From assembly GCA_021162805.1 (NCBI GenBank), contig JAGGXZ010000224.1, positions 36,946 to 100,945 on the forward strand: DNA of 64,000 nt, in the 5' to 3' direction. The first letter of the stretch is position 1. Each line of letters starts with the position of its first letter. The stretch is from Candidatus Poribacteria bacterium (lineage in GTDB: Bacteria > Poribacteria > WGA-4E > B28-G17). The translations under genes were made by a program, and so were the position numbers. The notes beneath the pieces were generated by a model. That model did not search any database. It saw only the letters and a list, made by a program, of their open reading frames with translations, and was not told the DNA's origin. Shown one piece after another: positions 17,464 through 26,195 of this stretch.

Positions 17464-18566
17464 CGGATCACCCCATATTTGTAATATGCCGCGCAGGTTC
17501 CCTCGGATGAGACCATACATGCCCCCACAGGCGAGCGGGGAGTGCAGGCTTTGCCGAAGAGAGGGCAGTCCGTCGGCTCCTTAACGCCTCGTAGGATCTG
17601 GCCACAGATACAGCCGGGGTGTTCCTTAGTCGGTTCGACCTCGACCTCAAACGCCAGATCGGCGTCCAGCTCGGAGAACTTCCCCCCTATCCTGAGTCCA
17701 CTCGAAGGGATCACCCCTATACCCCGCCAGTTGGAATCACACACCTCAAATACCTCCTCCATAAGCCTCAATGCCTTCGGATTCCCCTCCGGCCTGACGA
17801 CCCTATCATACTGGATCTCCACCTCGGCTCTGCCCTCAACTATCTGCCGTAGAAGCATCTCCACCGAGTGCATCACATCTGTCGGCTCAAATCCCGATAT
17901 CACGCACGGTATGTGGTATCTATGGGCGATCGGTTTATAGGGATTCGATCCGATGATAGTGCTCACATGGCCGGGACAGATAAAGCCGCTGAGCTCCAGA
18001 TCTTCAGTTTGGACGAGCGCCTCCATAGCCGGGGGGATGATCTTATGGGCGCAGAGAACGTAGAAGTTGCTCAGTCCCTCCTGGTAGGCGATCTTTATGG
18101 CTGCGGCGATCGTCGGCGCCGTCGTCTCAAACCCGACTCCCAGAAAGATGACCTTGCGCGACGGGTTGTCTCTGGCCACCTTTAAGGCGTCCAATGTGGA
18201 ATAAACCACCCTGATGTCGGCTCCCAAGGCCTTTTCCCGCTCAAGCGAGGAGCTTGATCCCGGAACCCTCATCATATCGCCGAACGTCGTTATCGTCACA
18301 TCGGGAAGCCTGCTCAACGCTATGGCCCTGTCGAGATATTCGTTCGGCGTCACACACACCGGACACCCCGGCCCTGAGATCAACCTGACCTCCTCCGGCA
18401 TGAGGGATCTGATCCCAAACCGGGCGATCGTCATCGTGTGTGTGCCGCAGACTTCCATCAACGTGGTTCTCTCCCTCAGCGATGAGGAGAGGTCATGTAT
18501 GATCTCTGAAAGCCTCTTAACGACTTGGGCACTGCGAAATTCCCTCAGATATTCCAGCTTCCTCAT
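17460..18566 (-). CDS. hypD: hydrogenase maturation protein HypD
   Basis: 368-residue HypD, the iron-sulfur scaffold that with HypC assembles the Fe(CN)2CO unit of NiFe hydrogenases. Key motifs are MEVCGTHTMTIARFG, LISGPGCPVCVTP, FLGVGFETTAPT, SGFICPGHVSTIIGS and the C-terminal cysteine set CICGQILRG...CPLFGKACTP. The ATG at 18566 aligns best with family N-termini (MRKLEYLREFRS), although the AAGGAG site directly abuts it; a TTG at 18578 is an alternative. The gene overlaps the end of the CapA-like gene by about 50 bp. Confidence 0.97.
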   Translation of the reverse strand: MRKLEYLREFRSAQVVKRLSEIIHDLSSSLRERTTLMEVCGTHTMTIARFGIRSLMPEEVRLISGPGCPVCVTPNEYLDRAIALSRLPDVTITTFGDMMRVPGSSSSLEREKALGADIRVVYSTLDALKVARDNPSRKVIFLGVGFETTAPTIAAAIKIAYQEGLSNFYVLCAHKIIPPAMEALVQTEDLELSGFICPGHVSTIIGSNPYKPIAHRYHIPCVISGFEPTDVMHSVEMLLRQIVEGRAEVEIQYDRVVRPEGNPKALRLMEEVFEVCDSNWRGIGVIPSSGLRIGGKFSELDADLAFEVEVEPTKEHPGCICGQILRGVKEPTDCPLFGKACTPRSPVGACMVSSEGTCAAYYKYGVIR

Positions 18567-19569
18567 CTCCTTTCTCAATCGGAATTAGACCTTTATCCCT
18601 GCAGATTATAACCTCTGTCCCCATCTTTCCAGAGAGCCTCTTGATCCTGCTGAGAATGGAGAAAGCCCTGAGACCTATGGCCGGATATGGGCGGTGTTCC
18701 TTGGGATCTATTTCGATAGGGATGAGCTCAGCCCTTTCCAGTCTTCGATCTTGGAAGGAACATCTGAGGATAATCCCCTCCCTGGTCCTTGGGGAGCGTT
18801 GATCGAAGATGAAATTTCCAAGGCTGTAGCAGATAAGCCCTCCTCTGTATCGCTCGACCCCTTGAACGACATGTGGATGATGGCCGACGACCAGATCCGC
18901 CCCCAGATCGATAGCAAGTCGAGCCAGTTTCCTATCCCTCTGCGTAGGTCTATCGACGTACTCCCATCCCCAATGGGCGGAGACCACGATCAGATCGGCC
19001 CATCTCCTCGCCATCAGCAGATCTTTCCTGAGTTTCTCCTCGGCTAATACGGTTACCCCGGGTTTATCCTCCCCCGCCTTAACCGTCAGGAAGAAATCCC
19101 ATGAGTATGCGAGGAAAGCCACCTTGTAGCCTTTAACCGACAGATACGCCGGTCTGGATGCGGAGAGATCATCGAACCCAGCTCCGACATAGGCTATACC
19201 TGAATGGGCGAGTATATCCATCGTTTCGAACAACGCCTTTCGACCGTAATCGAAGGAGTGATTGTTGGCCAGCGATACGACATCTATCCCAGCCTCCATC
19301 AGCCCCTCAACCGCTTCAGGCACGGCTCGAAATCTGATCTCCTTCTCGGGCATGGGATCGCCGTTTGAGCTTATGACACATTCCAAGTTTGCGAATGTGA
19401 TATCGGCTGAGCTCAAAAGGATTCTGAGTCTCTCAAACGGGTACGTGGGGCCGAACGATTCGATCTTATCGCCTACTCCACGTGATAGCATAATATCTCC
19501 GACGCAGACGAGGGTAAGCGGATCGGACGCTGAAAGGGGAGATATAGGATAAAGGAGGAGAAAAAAAAT
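18517..19569 (-). CDS. CapA family metallophosphatase-like protein, start codon unclear
   Basis: About 350 residues of a CapA/PgsA-type calcineurin-like fold: VCVGDIMLSRGVGDKI, SSADITFANLECVIS, DVVSLANNHSFDYGRKALFE, VVSAHWGWEYV, LVVGHHPHVVQGVERYRGG and YSLGNFIFDQ are family signatures (poly-gamma-glutamate synthesis or related phosphoesterases). FFLLLYPISPLSAS looks like a signal-peptide core. The reading frame runs open into the tRNA-Leu gene, and no ATG, GTG or TTG lies between the tRNA CCA end and the first conserved motif; only ATT at 19569 or codons inside the tRNA (GTG 19650) could start it. The 5' end given is therefore arbitrary. It may be a truncated gene or be initiated in an unusual way. 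Confidence 0.7.
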   Translation of the reverse strand: MFFLLLYPISPLSASDPLTLVCVGDIMLSRGVGDKIESFGPTYPFERLRILLSSADITFANLECVISSNGDPMPEKEIRFRAVPEAVEGLMEAGIDVVSLANNHSFDYGRKALFETMDILAHSGIAYVGAGFDDLSASRPAYLSVKGYKVAFLAYSWDFFLTVKAGEDKPGVTVLAEEKLRKDLLMARRWADLIVVSAHWGWEYVDRPTQRDRKLARLAIDLGADLVVGHHPHVVQGVERYRGGLICYSLGNFIFDQRSPRTREGIILRCSFQDRRLERAELIPIEIDPKEHRPYPAIGLRAFSILSRIKRLSGKMGTEVIICRDKGLIPIEKGDEEAGISEGISQCPSR

Positions 19570-19656
19570 GGTGCCGAGGAGGGGACTCGAACCCCTACGG
19601 GCGAAATGCCCCCCAGATCCTGAATCTGGTTTGTCTACCAATTCCAACACCTCGGC
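19569..19656 (-). tRNA. tRNA-Leu (anticodon CAG)
   Basis: The minus strand folds as a class II tRNA: acceptor GCCGAGG/CCTCGGC, D-arm, anticodon stem CCAGA/TCTGG with loop TTCAGGA (anticodon CAG, reads CUG), a long variable arm, T-arm with GTTCGAGTC, discriminator A and an encoded CCA (19571-19569). Eight T residues follow the CCA. The D-arm GTAGACAAA and long variable loop fit leucine. It has its own promoter, 19675-19704. Confidence 0.95.
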
Positions 19657-19674
19657 ACCCTGTAAGCGATATTA

Positions 19675-19704
19675 AGTTTATCCTAAAAACCCCTCCGATG
19701 TCAA
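19675..19704 (-). promoter_or_regulatory. promoter of tRNA-Leu
   Basis: TTGACA (19704-19699), 18 bases and TAAACT (19680-19675) on the minus strand would start RNA near 19668, 12 bases before the tRNA. It lies only 31 bp beyond the distal end of the CRISPR array, and no terminator is visible between the array and it. Confidence 0.65.
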
Positions 19705-19758
19705 GCGGATACATCTCTCTTCTTCGACCATGCCCGCCGCAATCCCCTATGAAGCGGG

Positions 19759-19808
19759 ATAGGAAAACACGTTGAACGTTCAAACGTTGAACGTTTTAAC
19801 GTTTATCA
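19759..19808. repeat. 50-bp insert in CRISPR repeat 1
   Basis: The repeat is split after GAAGCGGG by 50 bp starting ATAGGAAAACACGTT and ending GTTTATCA, followed by a duplicated GCGGG. Five ACGTT units at alternating 7- and 8-bp steps form a 15-bp period; TTGAACGTTCAA is a perfect palindrome. Confidence 0.95.
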
Positions 19809-19886
19809 GCGGGTCTTGGTTTGTCACGCGGAAGCCCATCCACAAGCGCGTAGAGGCCGTGGTGTCGCAATCCCCTATGAAGCGGG

Positions 19887-19936
19887 ATAGGAAAACACGT
19901 TGAACGTTCAAACGTTGAACGTTTTAACGTTTATCA
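19887..19936. repeat. 50-bp insert in CRISPR repeat 2
   Basis: Identical in sequence, position and flanking GCGGG duplication to the insert in repeat 1. The two interrupted repeats are neighbours, so one may have been copied from the other during spacer acquisition or by recombination. Confidence 0.95.
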
Positions 19937-20383
19937 GCGGGTCTTGGTTTGTCACCTAACGCTACTGTTGCCTTACAGCGATATGTCATTTCGTCGCAAT
20001 CCCCTATGAAGCGGGTCTTGGTTTGTCACTGAGTGATTCAGAGTGGCTAGTGGAAAGCGAAACATGTCGCAATCCCCTATGAAGCGGGTCTTGGTTTGTC
20101 ACTTAGAATTTTTAGTGGAGGTGCAGTAATGGACGAGGGTCGCAATCCCCTATGAAGCGGGTCTTGGTTTGTCACATAAGCGAGGAGGAGCAAGGACACC
20201 TCAGAATCAGAGTCGCAATCCCCTATGAAGCGGGTCTTGGTTTGTCACGGCAACCCGCCAAACGCGAGACTTAACGGCAGGTAACTGTCGCAATCCCCTA
20301 TGAAGCGGGTCTTGGTTTGTCACATCGAAAGAGACGGCGAACTAGTCAAGGCTGAGGATGGTCGCAATCCCCTATGAAGCGGG

Positions 20384-20433
20384 ATAGGAAAACACGTTGA
20401 ACGTTCAAACGTTGAACGTTTTAACGTTTATCA
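20384..20433. repeat. 50-bp insert in CRISPR repeat 8
   Basis: Identical to the insert in repeats 1 and 2, with the same GCGGG duplication. Five uninterrupted repeats (3-7) lie between. Confidence 0.95.
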
Positions 20434-20512
20434 GCGGGTCTTGGTTTGTCACAGAGGAGGAGAGAGAATGAGAGGAACTGAGATAATGAGTCGCAATCCC
20501 CTATGAAGCGGG

Positions 20513-20562
20513 ATAGGAAAACACGTTGAACGTTCAAACGTTGAACGTTTTAACGTTTATCA
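20513..20562. repeat. 50-bp insert in CRISPR repeat 9
   Basis: Identical to the other three 50-bp inserts. All 70 repeats to its right (10-79) lack it. Confidence 0.95.
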
Positions 20563-23500
20563 GCGGGTCTTGGTTTGTCACCCAGGATCTAGGCTTATCT
20601 GAGGCGCAAGTCTTGCAGAGTCGCAATCCCCTATGAAGCGGGTCTTGGTTTGTCACTCAAAGGACAGAAAAACTAGGTGCACCCATGCAGGGTCGCAATC
20701 CCCTATGAAGCGGGTCTTGGTTTGTCACTAAATGATGCCTGGGCCCACAAGCTGCTGAAGGCAAGTCGCAATCCCCTATGAAGCGGGTCTTGGTTTGTCA
20801 CAATTGCCCAGGGTGCGATATCCCTGGGGGGTATGTGGGTCGCAATCCCCTATGAAGCGGGTCTTGGTTTGTCACCTTCACGGTGGCCCGTGACGGCCGG
20901 GTCCTGGCAGTTGTCGCAATCCCCTATGAAGCGGGTCTTGGTTTGTCACCAAGAGCATCGAGACGGTACAACTGCACGGCAACATGTCGCAATCCCCTAT
21001 GAAGCGGGTCTTGGTTTGTCACGGGGATACGTCCCCCTTGACCCCAACGACACTGAGGTGTCGCAATCCCCTATGAAGCGGGTCTTGGTTTGTCACATAA
21101 GGGGGTCTTCACCCTCATGGATGTTGTTGCCGTGTCGCAATCCCCTATGAAGCGGGTCTTGGTTTGTCACAATGCTATCCTTCGATTTACTCGCCCACGG
21201 TGGGGTGTCGCAATCCCCTATGAAGCGGGTCTTGGTTTGTCACTAGGCCAGGACCCGAGTACTCTAAATGAAGATGCTCGTCGCAATCCCCTATGAAGCG
21301 GGTCTTGGTTTGTCACATGGTTGAGATAGGTATAACACCTCCAGTTGGTGTAAGTCGCAATCCCCTATGAAGCGGGTCTTGGTTTGTCACCCCCAGCTCC
21401 CAAAAACAAAGAGGAGGTACTACTACCAGTCGCAATCCCCTATGAAGCGGGTCTTGGTTTGTCACGCTCCTGCCTTAATGGCAGGAGGATCTTTGAAAAT
21501 TGTCGCAATCCCCTATGAAGCGGGTCTTGGTTTGTCACTGGATCAACTTCCTTCCAAAGGTAGACCTTCTCCTTGTCGCAATCCCCTATGAAGCGGGTCT
21601 TGGTTTGTCACCTTGAGGAGGGCAAGGGGCTGATATCGTGGAATAGCTGTCGCAATCCCCTATGAAGCGGGTCTTGGTTTGTCACAGAGGAGGTTTTGAG
21701 ATGATCAAACTAAACGAGGGCGTCGCAATCCCCTATGAAGCGGGTCTTGGTTTGTCACCCAGAGGCTCCAGAAGGCTGGGTTTAAGGCAGTCAGTGTCGC
21801 AATCCCCTATGAAGCGGGTCTTGGTTTGTCACGAGGCAACGATTAACAACAACGTGCTCGTTGTCACTGTCGCAATCCCCTATGAAGCGGGTCTTGGTTT
21901 GTCACAGAAGAAGGGAAGGAGGGGACGATTTCGTTCATCATGTCGCAATCCCCTATGAAGCGGGTCTTGGTTTGTCACTGAGGGGCGATTGATTGAGACC
22001 ACAGATATAATCCAGTCGCAATCCCCTATGAAGCGGGTCTTGGTTTGTCACAAGTAGCCGAGAAGGCTGAGGGTTGGGAGTATAACTTGTCGCAATCCCC
22101 TATGAAGCGGGTCTTGGTTTGTCACCCAAAAACAAAGAACCGAAATAAGGAGGTTTTGAGAGTCGCAATCCCCTATGAAGCGGGTCTTGGTTTGTCACCA
22201 GTTAAGAAACTGCGCTAGCCAGGTGCTCCGGTTGTCGCAATCCCCTATGAAGCGGGTCTTGGTTTGTCACCCTAGAAGAGGGGGAGGGGATGATATCCTT
22301 TATTTCGTCGCAATCCCCTATGAAGCGGGTCTTGGTTTGTCACCGTGCTCGTTGTCACTTTCAAACCCGTTAGGCAGTGTCGCAATCCCCTATGAAGCGG
22401 GTCTTGGTTTGTCACGTTAAAGAGATAGTAGATATCTGGTTATTTTATAAGGGTCGCAATCCCCTATGAAGCGGGTCTTGGTTTGTCACGAAATAGACGT
22501 TAAAGAGATAGTAGATATCTGGTTGTCGCAATCCCCTATGAAGCGGGTCTTGGTTTGTCACAGGTGAGAGAATGATGGTCACGGTAGAGATTGAAGGTGT
22601 CGCAATCCCCTATGAAGCGGGTCTTGGTTTGTCACTACGGTCCGGCTCAACGTCAAATCAGATGCCGAGTCGGTCGCAATCCCCTATGAAGCGGGTCTTG
22701 GTTTGTCACTATAGAGGAGCATCCAGATCGCACCGACCCAGAATGTCGCAATCCCCTATGAAGCGGGTCTTGGTTTGTCACGTAAAGCGAGGGCCTTCAA
22801 TAGATGATCTGTGCAACGTCGCAATCCCCTATGAAGCGGGTCTTGGTTTGTCACGCTGAGAAGCTTAAGGAATATCGAAAGTGGCTCTAGAGTCGCAATC
22901 CCCTATGAAGCGGGTCTTGGTTTGTCACATCGAGTTCGTACTCAGGTACGGAAGAGGTGCATCTAGTCGCAATCCCCTATGAAGCGGGTCTTGGTTTGTC
23001 ACCAACAGGAGGAGTCGGTTCTCGAAGTTGAGGATTTTGGTCGCAATCCCCTATGAAGCGGGTCTTGGTTTGTCACGAAATAGACGTTAAAGAGATAGTA
23101 GATATCTGGTTGTCGCAATCCCCTATGAAGCGGGTCTTGGTTTGTCACAACGTACTCGTTGTCACTTTCAAACCTGCCAGGCAGGTCGCAATCCCCTATG
23201 AAGCGGGTCTTGGTTTGTCACGTGATGGCTCCTACCTTAATGGTAGGAGAGATCTTTGTCGCAATCCCCTATGAAGCGGGTCTTGGTTTGTCACTAGCGG
23301 AAGATCCTGTTAGGTTGAATGTAGATGGTGTCGCAATCCCCTATGAAGCGGGTCTTGGTTTGTCACAGGGCTCCGTTATGAGGATCTCGTCCTCCCCCGA
23401 AGGTCGCAATCCCCTATGAAGCGGGTCTTGGTTTGTCACAACCGAAATAAGGAGGTAGAGCAATGATCAAACTAAAGTCGCAATCCCCTATGAAGCGGGT

Positions 23501-25725
23501 CTTGGTTTGTCACTAAGGAACGCGCGACGCATCCACAACAACTACGCCGTGTCGCAATCCCCTATGAAGCGGGTCTTGGTTTGTCACGAAGGAGCTCGTA
23601 GACAACCCGAAGGATCCTGTAGAGTCGCAATCCCCTATGAAGCGGGTCTTGGTTTGTCACTCACCCTCCTCAAAGAGGATGAAAACGGCCCCGTAAGTCG
23701 CAATCCCCTATGAAGCGGGTCTTGGTTTGTCACCGAAGGGGAGGCAATCGATTTCGAAGGAGGTGTTTCGTCGCAATCCCCTATGAAGCGGGTCTTGGTT
23801 TGTCACAGAGCCGGATCCGCAAGGACCGGCTCGGGCAAGAACCGTCGCAATCCCCTATGAAGCGGGTCTTGGTTTGTCACCTCCTGGAGGGCCTGAAATA
23901 TGGCGGATGTCGCCTTGTCGCAATCCCCTATGAAGCGGGTCTTGGTTTGTCACCAGAAACCTCTCTCCGCACAAACTTGTCGTTCTCGTTGTCGCAATCC
24001 CCTATGAAGCGGGTCTTGGTTTGTCACCGAGGCGGCGAAAAGCCAAGGCCGTACAACGAGGTGTCGCAATCCCCTATGAAGCGGGTCTTGGTTTGTCACA
24101 GAACCTCCACCCAGTTAACAAAAGAAGAAAGAGAGGGTCGCAATCCCCTATGAAGCGGGTCTTGGTTTGTCACTTTCAAACCCGCTAGGCAGTACTCAGC
24201 TGAATGTCTGTCGCAATCCCCTATGAAGCGGGTCTTGGTTTGTCACTGACTACGGTGATCTGGTCCCCCTCCCGACCGGTTAGTCGCAATCCCCTATGAA
24301 GCGGGTCTTGGTTTGTCACGTTGATAAACGGGGTGAGACTCTTTATTCGCGATAACGTCGCAATCCCCTATGAAGCGGGTCTTGGTTTGTCACCAAGCAT
24401 AAGTTTGCGGGGTTTAGGCGATAAGGAGGTGTCGCAATCCCCTATGAAGCGGGTCTTGGTTTGTCACCGGAGGATTCCACCGCTTGGTGAAGACGCCGGT
24501 AGAGTCGCAATCCCCTATGAAGCGGGTCTTGGTTTGTCACATTCCAAATGCTTCTCAGAAGGCTCTCTAAAGAAGTGTCGCAATCCCCTATGAAGCGGGT
24601 CTTGGTTTGTCACACTCGCGGATGAAGCCGGGAAAAAGATAGTAGACCTGTCGCAATCCCCTATGAAGCGGGTCTTGGTTTGTCACTAAATCTATAAAAA
24701 GGGGATGATGAAAATGTATAATGTCGCAATCCCCTATGAAGCGGGTCTTGGTTTGTCACAGCCCATATCAGGAGGGCTTATCGTCAGACGGGACGAAAGT
24801 CGCAATCCCCTATGAAGCGGGTCTTGGTTTGTCACTTGGTTACTTGTTCAGGAACCGTTGGAAGATTATCCTTAGTTAGTCGCAATCCCCTATGAAGCGG
24901 GTCTTGGTTTGTCACTGGGAGGAGTATGTAAAGCGAGGGCCTTCAATAGATGGTCGCAATCCCCTATGAAGCGGGTCTTGGTTTGTCACGAGGAGGTGTG
25001 AGGATGGAAGCCAAAACCCTCATTGTCGCAATCCCCTATGAAGCGGGTCTTGGTTTGTCACAATCACCGTGAAACCGTAAGGAGGTTGGTTTCCCCAAGT
25101 CGCAATCCCCTATGAAGCGGGTCTTGGTTTGTCACCTGGGGGTGGCCGCCCAGGGCCTGATGAGCTAGGCCGTGTCGCAATCCCCTATGAAGCGGGTCTT
25201 GGTTTGTCACCCGGAACCGGGGAAGTGGTTCCGGCTCTATAAGGACCTGTCGCAATCCCCTATGAAGCGGGTCTTGGTTTGTCACGATTCAAACGGTCTG
25301 GATAGAAGTGTTTCCCCAGTGTCGCAATCCCCTATGAAGCGGGTCTTGGTTTGTCACGAAAACCTCAAGTTGATTTTCCCCCTTCCATTAGATTATCGCA
25401 ATCCCCTATGAAGCGGGTCTTGGTTTGTCACGTAAGGGCTTCAAAGCCCTTGCAAAGAGCCGGGTCCGTCGCAATCCCCTATGAAGCGGGTCTTGGTTTG
25501 TCACTCTTCGGAGCAAAACTTTACGATGAACAGCTGCAAAGTCGCAATCCCCTATGAAGCGGGTCTTGGTTTGTCACAGAGTTAGCTGAGAAGCTTAAGG
25601 AATATCGAAAGTGGTCGCAATCCCCTATGAAGCGGGTCTTGGTTTGTCACGTTTCCTGTTTATGAACCATCCCAGAGGTTATATCTCTGTCGCAATCCCC
25701 TATGAAGCGGGTCTTGGTTTGTCAC

Positions 25726-25975
25726 GCCCCCCTCTCCAGCCCTTATGAATACTGGGCTGAAAGGGCCGTTTCCGCTAACCTCCTCCAGAGCAACCGGAAA
25801 ACCCCCTTTTTTGAGGAGGGAATATTCGATTGTCAAAGAGCGAAAACCCAGATGCCGTAAGAGCTCATGCCCGTTTTCGACCCTTCCGCTAACCTACCCC
25901 CCTTTTTCGGGGGTTTCGGAGGTTAGCGGAGGATCTGCCGACAGGGTTAAAGGCGGAGGCATCATTACCTCCGCC
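25726..25975. other. 250-bp non-coding segment between array and leader-like module
   Basis: No credible gene. It contains TCCGCTAACCT at 25771-25781 and again at 25885-25895; the second copy pairs with AGGTTAGCGGA at 25920-25930 to form a long hairpin with an inner C-run/G-run stem. A second hairpin, GGCGGAGG/CCTCCGCC, lies at about 25952-25975. AATATTCGATTGTCAAAG near 25821-25838 resembles part of the adjacent promoter module. It may be the transcribed leader or a small element inserted between leader and array. Confidence 0.6.
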
Positions 25976-26011
25976 GTCGCAATCCCTATGAAGCGGATCT
26001 TGGTTTGTCGA
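25976..26011 (-). repeat. degenerate solitary CRISPR repeat beside the leader promoter
   Basis: 36-bp copy of the array repeat with one C missing from the CCCC run, a G-to-A change (GCGGATCTT) and an altered end (TTTGTCGA). It is separated from the last regular repeat by 250 bp, and its promoter-side end is the predicted transcription start of the adjacent promoter. Confidence 0.85.
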
Positions 26012-26017
26012 TATTCG

Positions 26018-26046
26018 ATTATAATCGATCTTTAATATGTTGTCAA
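26018..26046 (-). promoter_or_regulatory. consensus promoter at the leader end of the CRISPR array
   Basis: On the minus strand TTGACA (26046-26041), exactly 17 bases, then TATAAT (26023-26018): a perfect sigma70 consensus pointing into the array. The -10 lies inside the 14-base palindrome TCGATTATAATCGA. The same arrangement recurs at 41104-41132. Confidence 0.8.
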
Positions 26047-26086
26047 GTAGGGGCGAGGCATCGTGGGAAAAATGCCTCGCCCCTAC
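26047..26086. repeat. 15-bp perfect hairpin between cas1 and the array promoter
   Basis: GTAGGGGCGAGGCAT (26047-26061) and its exact complement (26072-26086) enclose a 10-base loop. It touches the -35 box of the array promoter. It could end cas operon transcripts, although no T-run follows; a related hairpin occurs at 40865-40897. Confidence 0.75.
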
Positions 26087-26145
26087 TTCCCCTCAGGGGA
26101 AGAGCCCTCTTAATAGGAGAAGGTGATTCGGCGGAGGATAAAGCC

Positions 26146-26168
26146 CCCCTCCCCGTTTCGGGGAGGGG
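26146..26168. terminator. GC-rich hairpin after cas1
   Basis: CCCCTCCCCG and CGGGGAGGGG form a 10-bp perfect stem with a TTT loop, 28-50 bases beyond the cas1 stop codon on the minus strand. There is no T-run, so termination is only a possibility. Confidence 0.4.
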
Positions 26169-26195
26169 ATGGGGGGAGAGGTTAAGAATATAAGC

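Larger units (their letters stand above)
19736..25725 (-). CRISPR. type III-D CRISPR array, 79 repeats and 78 spacers
   Basis: I counted 79 copies of a 37-bp repeat (plus strand begins GTCGCAATCCCC and ends TTGGTTTGTCAC) separated by 78 spacers of 35-43 bp, mostly 36-37. Copies are almost invariant: repeat 1 (19736) has T2C, repeat 75 (25395) has G1A, and repeats 1, 2, 8 and 9 carry a 55-bp insertion. Transcription is most likely on the minus strand: the repeat then ends ATAGGGGATTGCGAC, giving an 8-base ATTGCGAC handle like the ATTGAAAC handles of other type III systems; the degenerate and interrupted copies lie at the far left end; a strong promoter lies at the right; and spacers are mRNA-sense on the plus strand. 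Short ORFs running through the repeats are artefacts. Confidence 0.99.

Noticed and set aside
20833..25557. Many short plus-strand ORFs with repeated MKRVLVCH and VAIPYEAGLGLS segments
   Set aside because: They are translations of the CRISPR repeat in its different frames, with spacers as variable parts, not genes.
19736..25725. Reading the array as transcribed on the plus strand from the tRNA side
   Set aside because: The left end holds the mutated and interrupted repeats, no leader-like sequence lies there, and the plus-strand repeat end lacks a type III-like handle; the strong promoter is at the right.
19736..26090. Complete insertion sequence with transposase to explain the repeat inserts
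   Set aside because: The inserts are only 35-50 bp and no transposase gene exists in the window; they could at most be non-autonomous.
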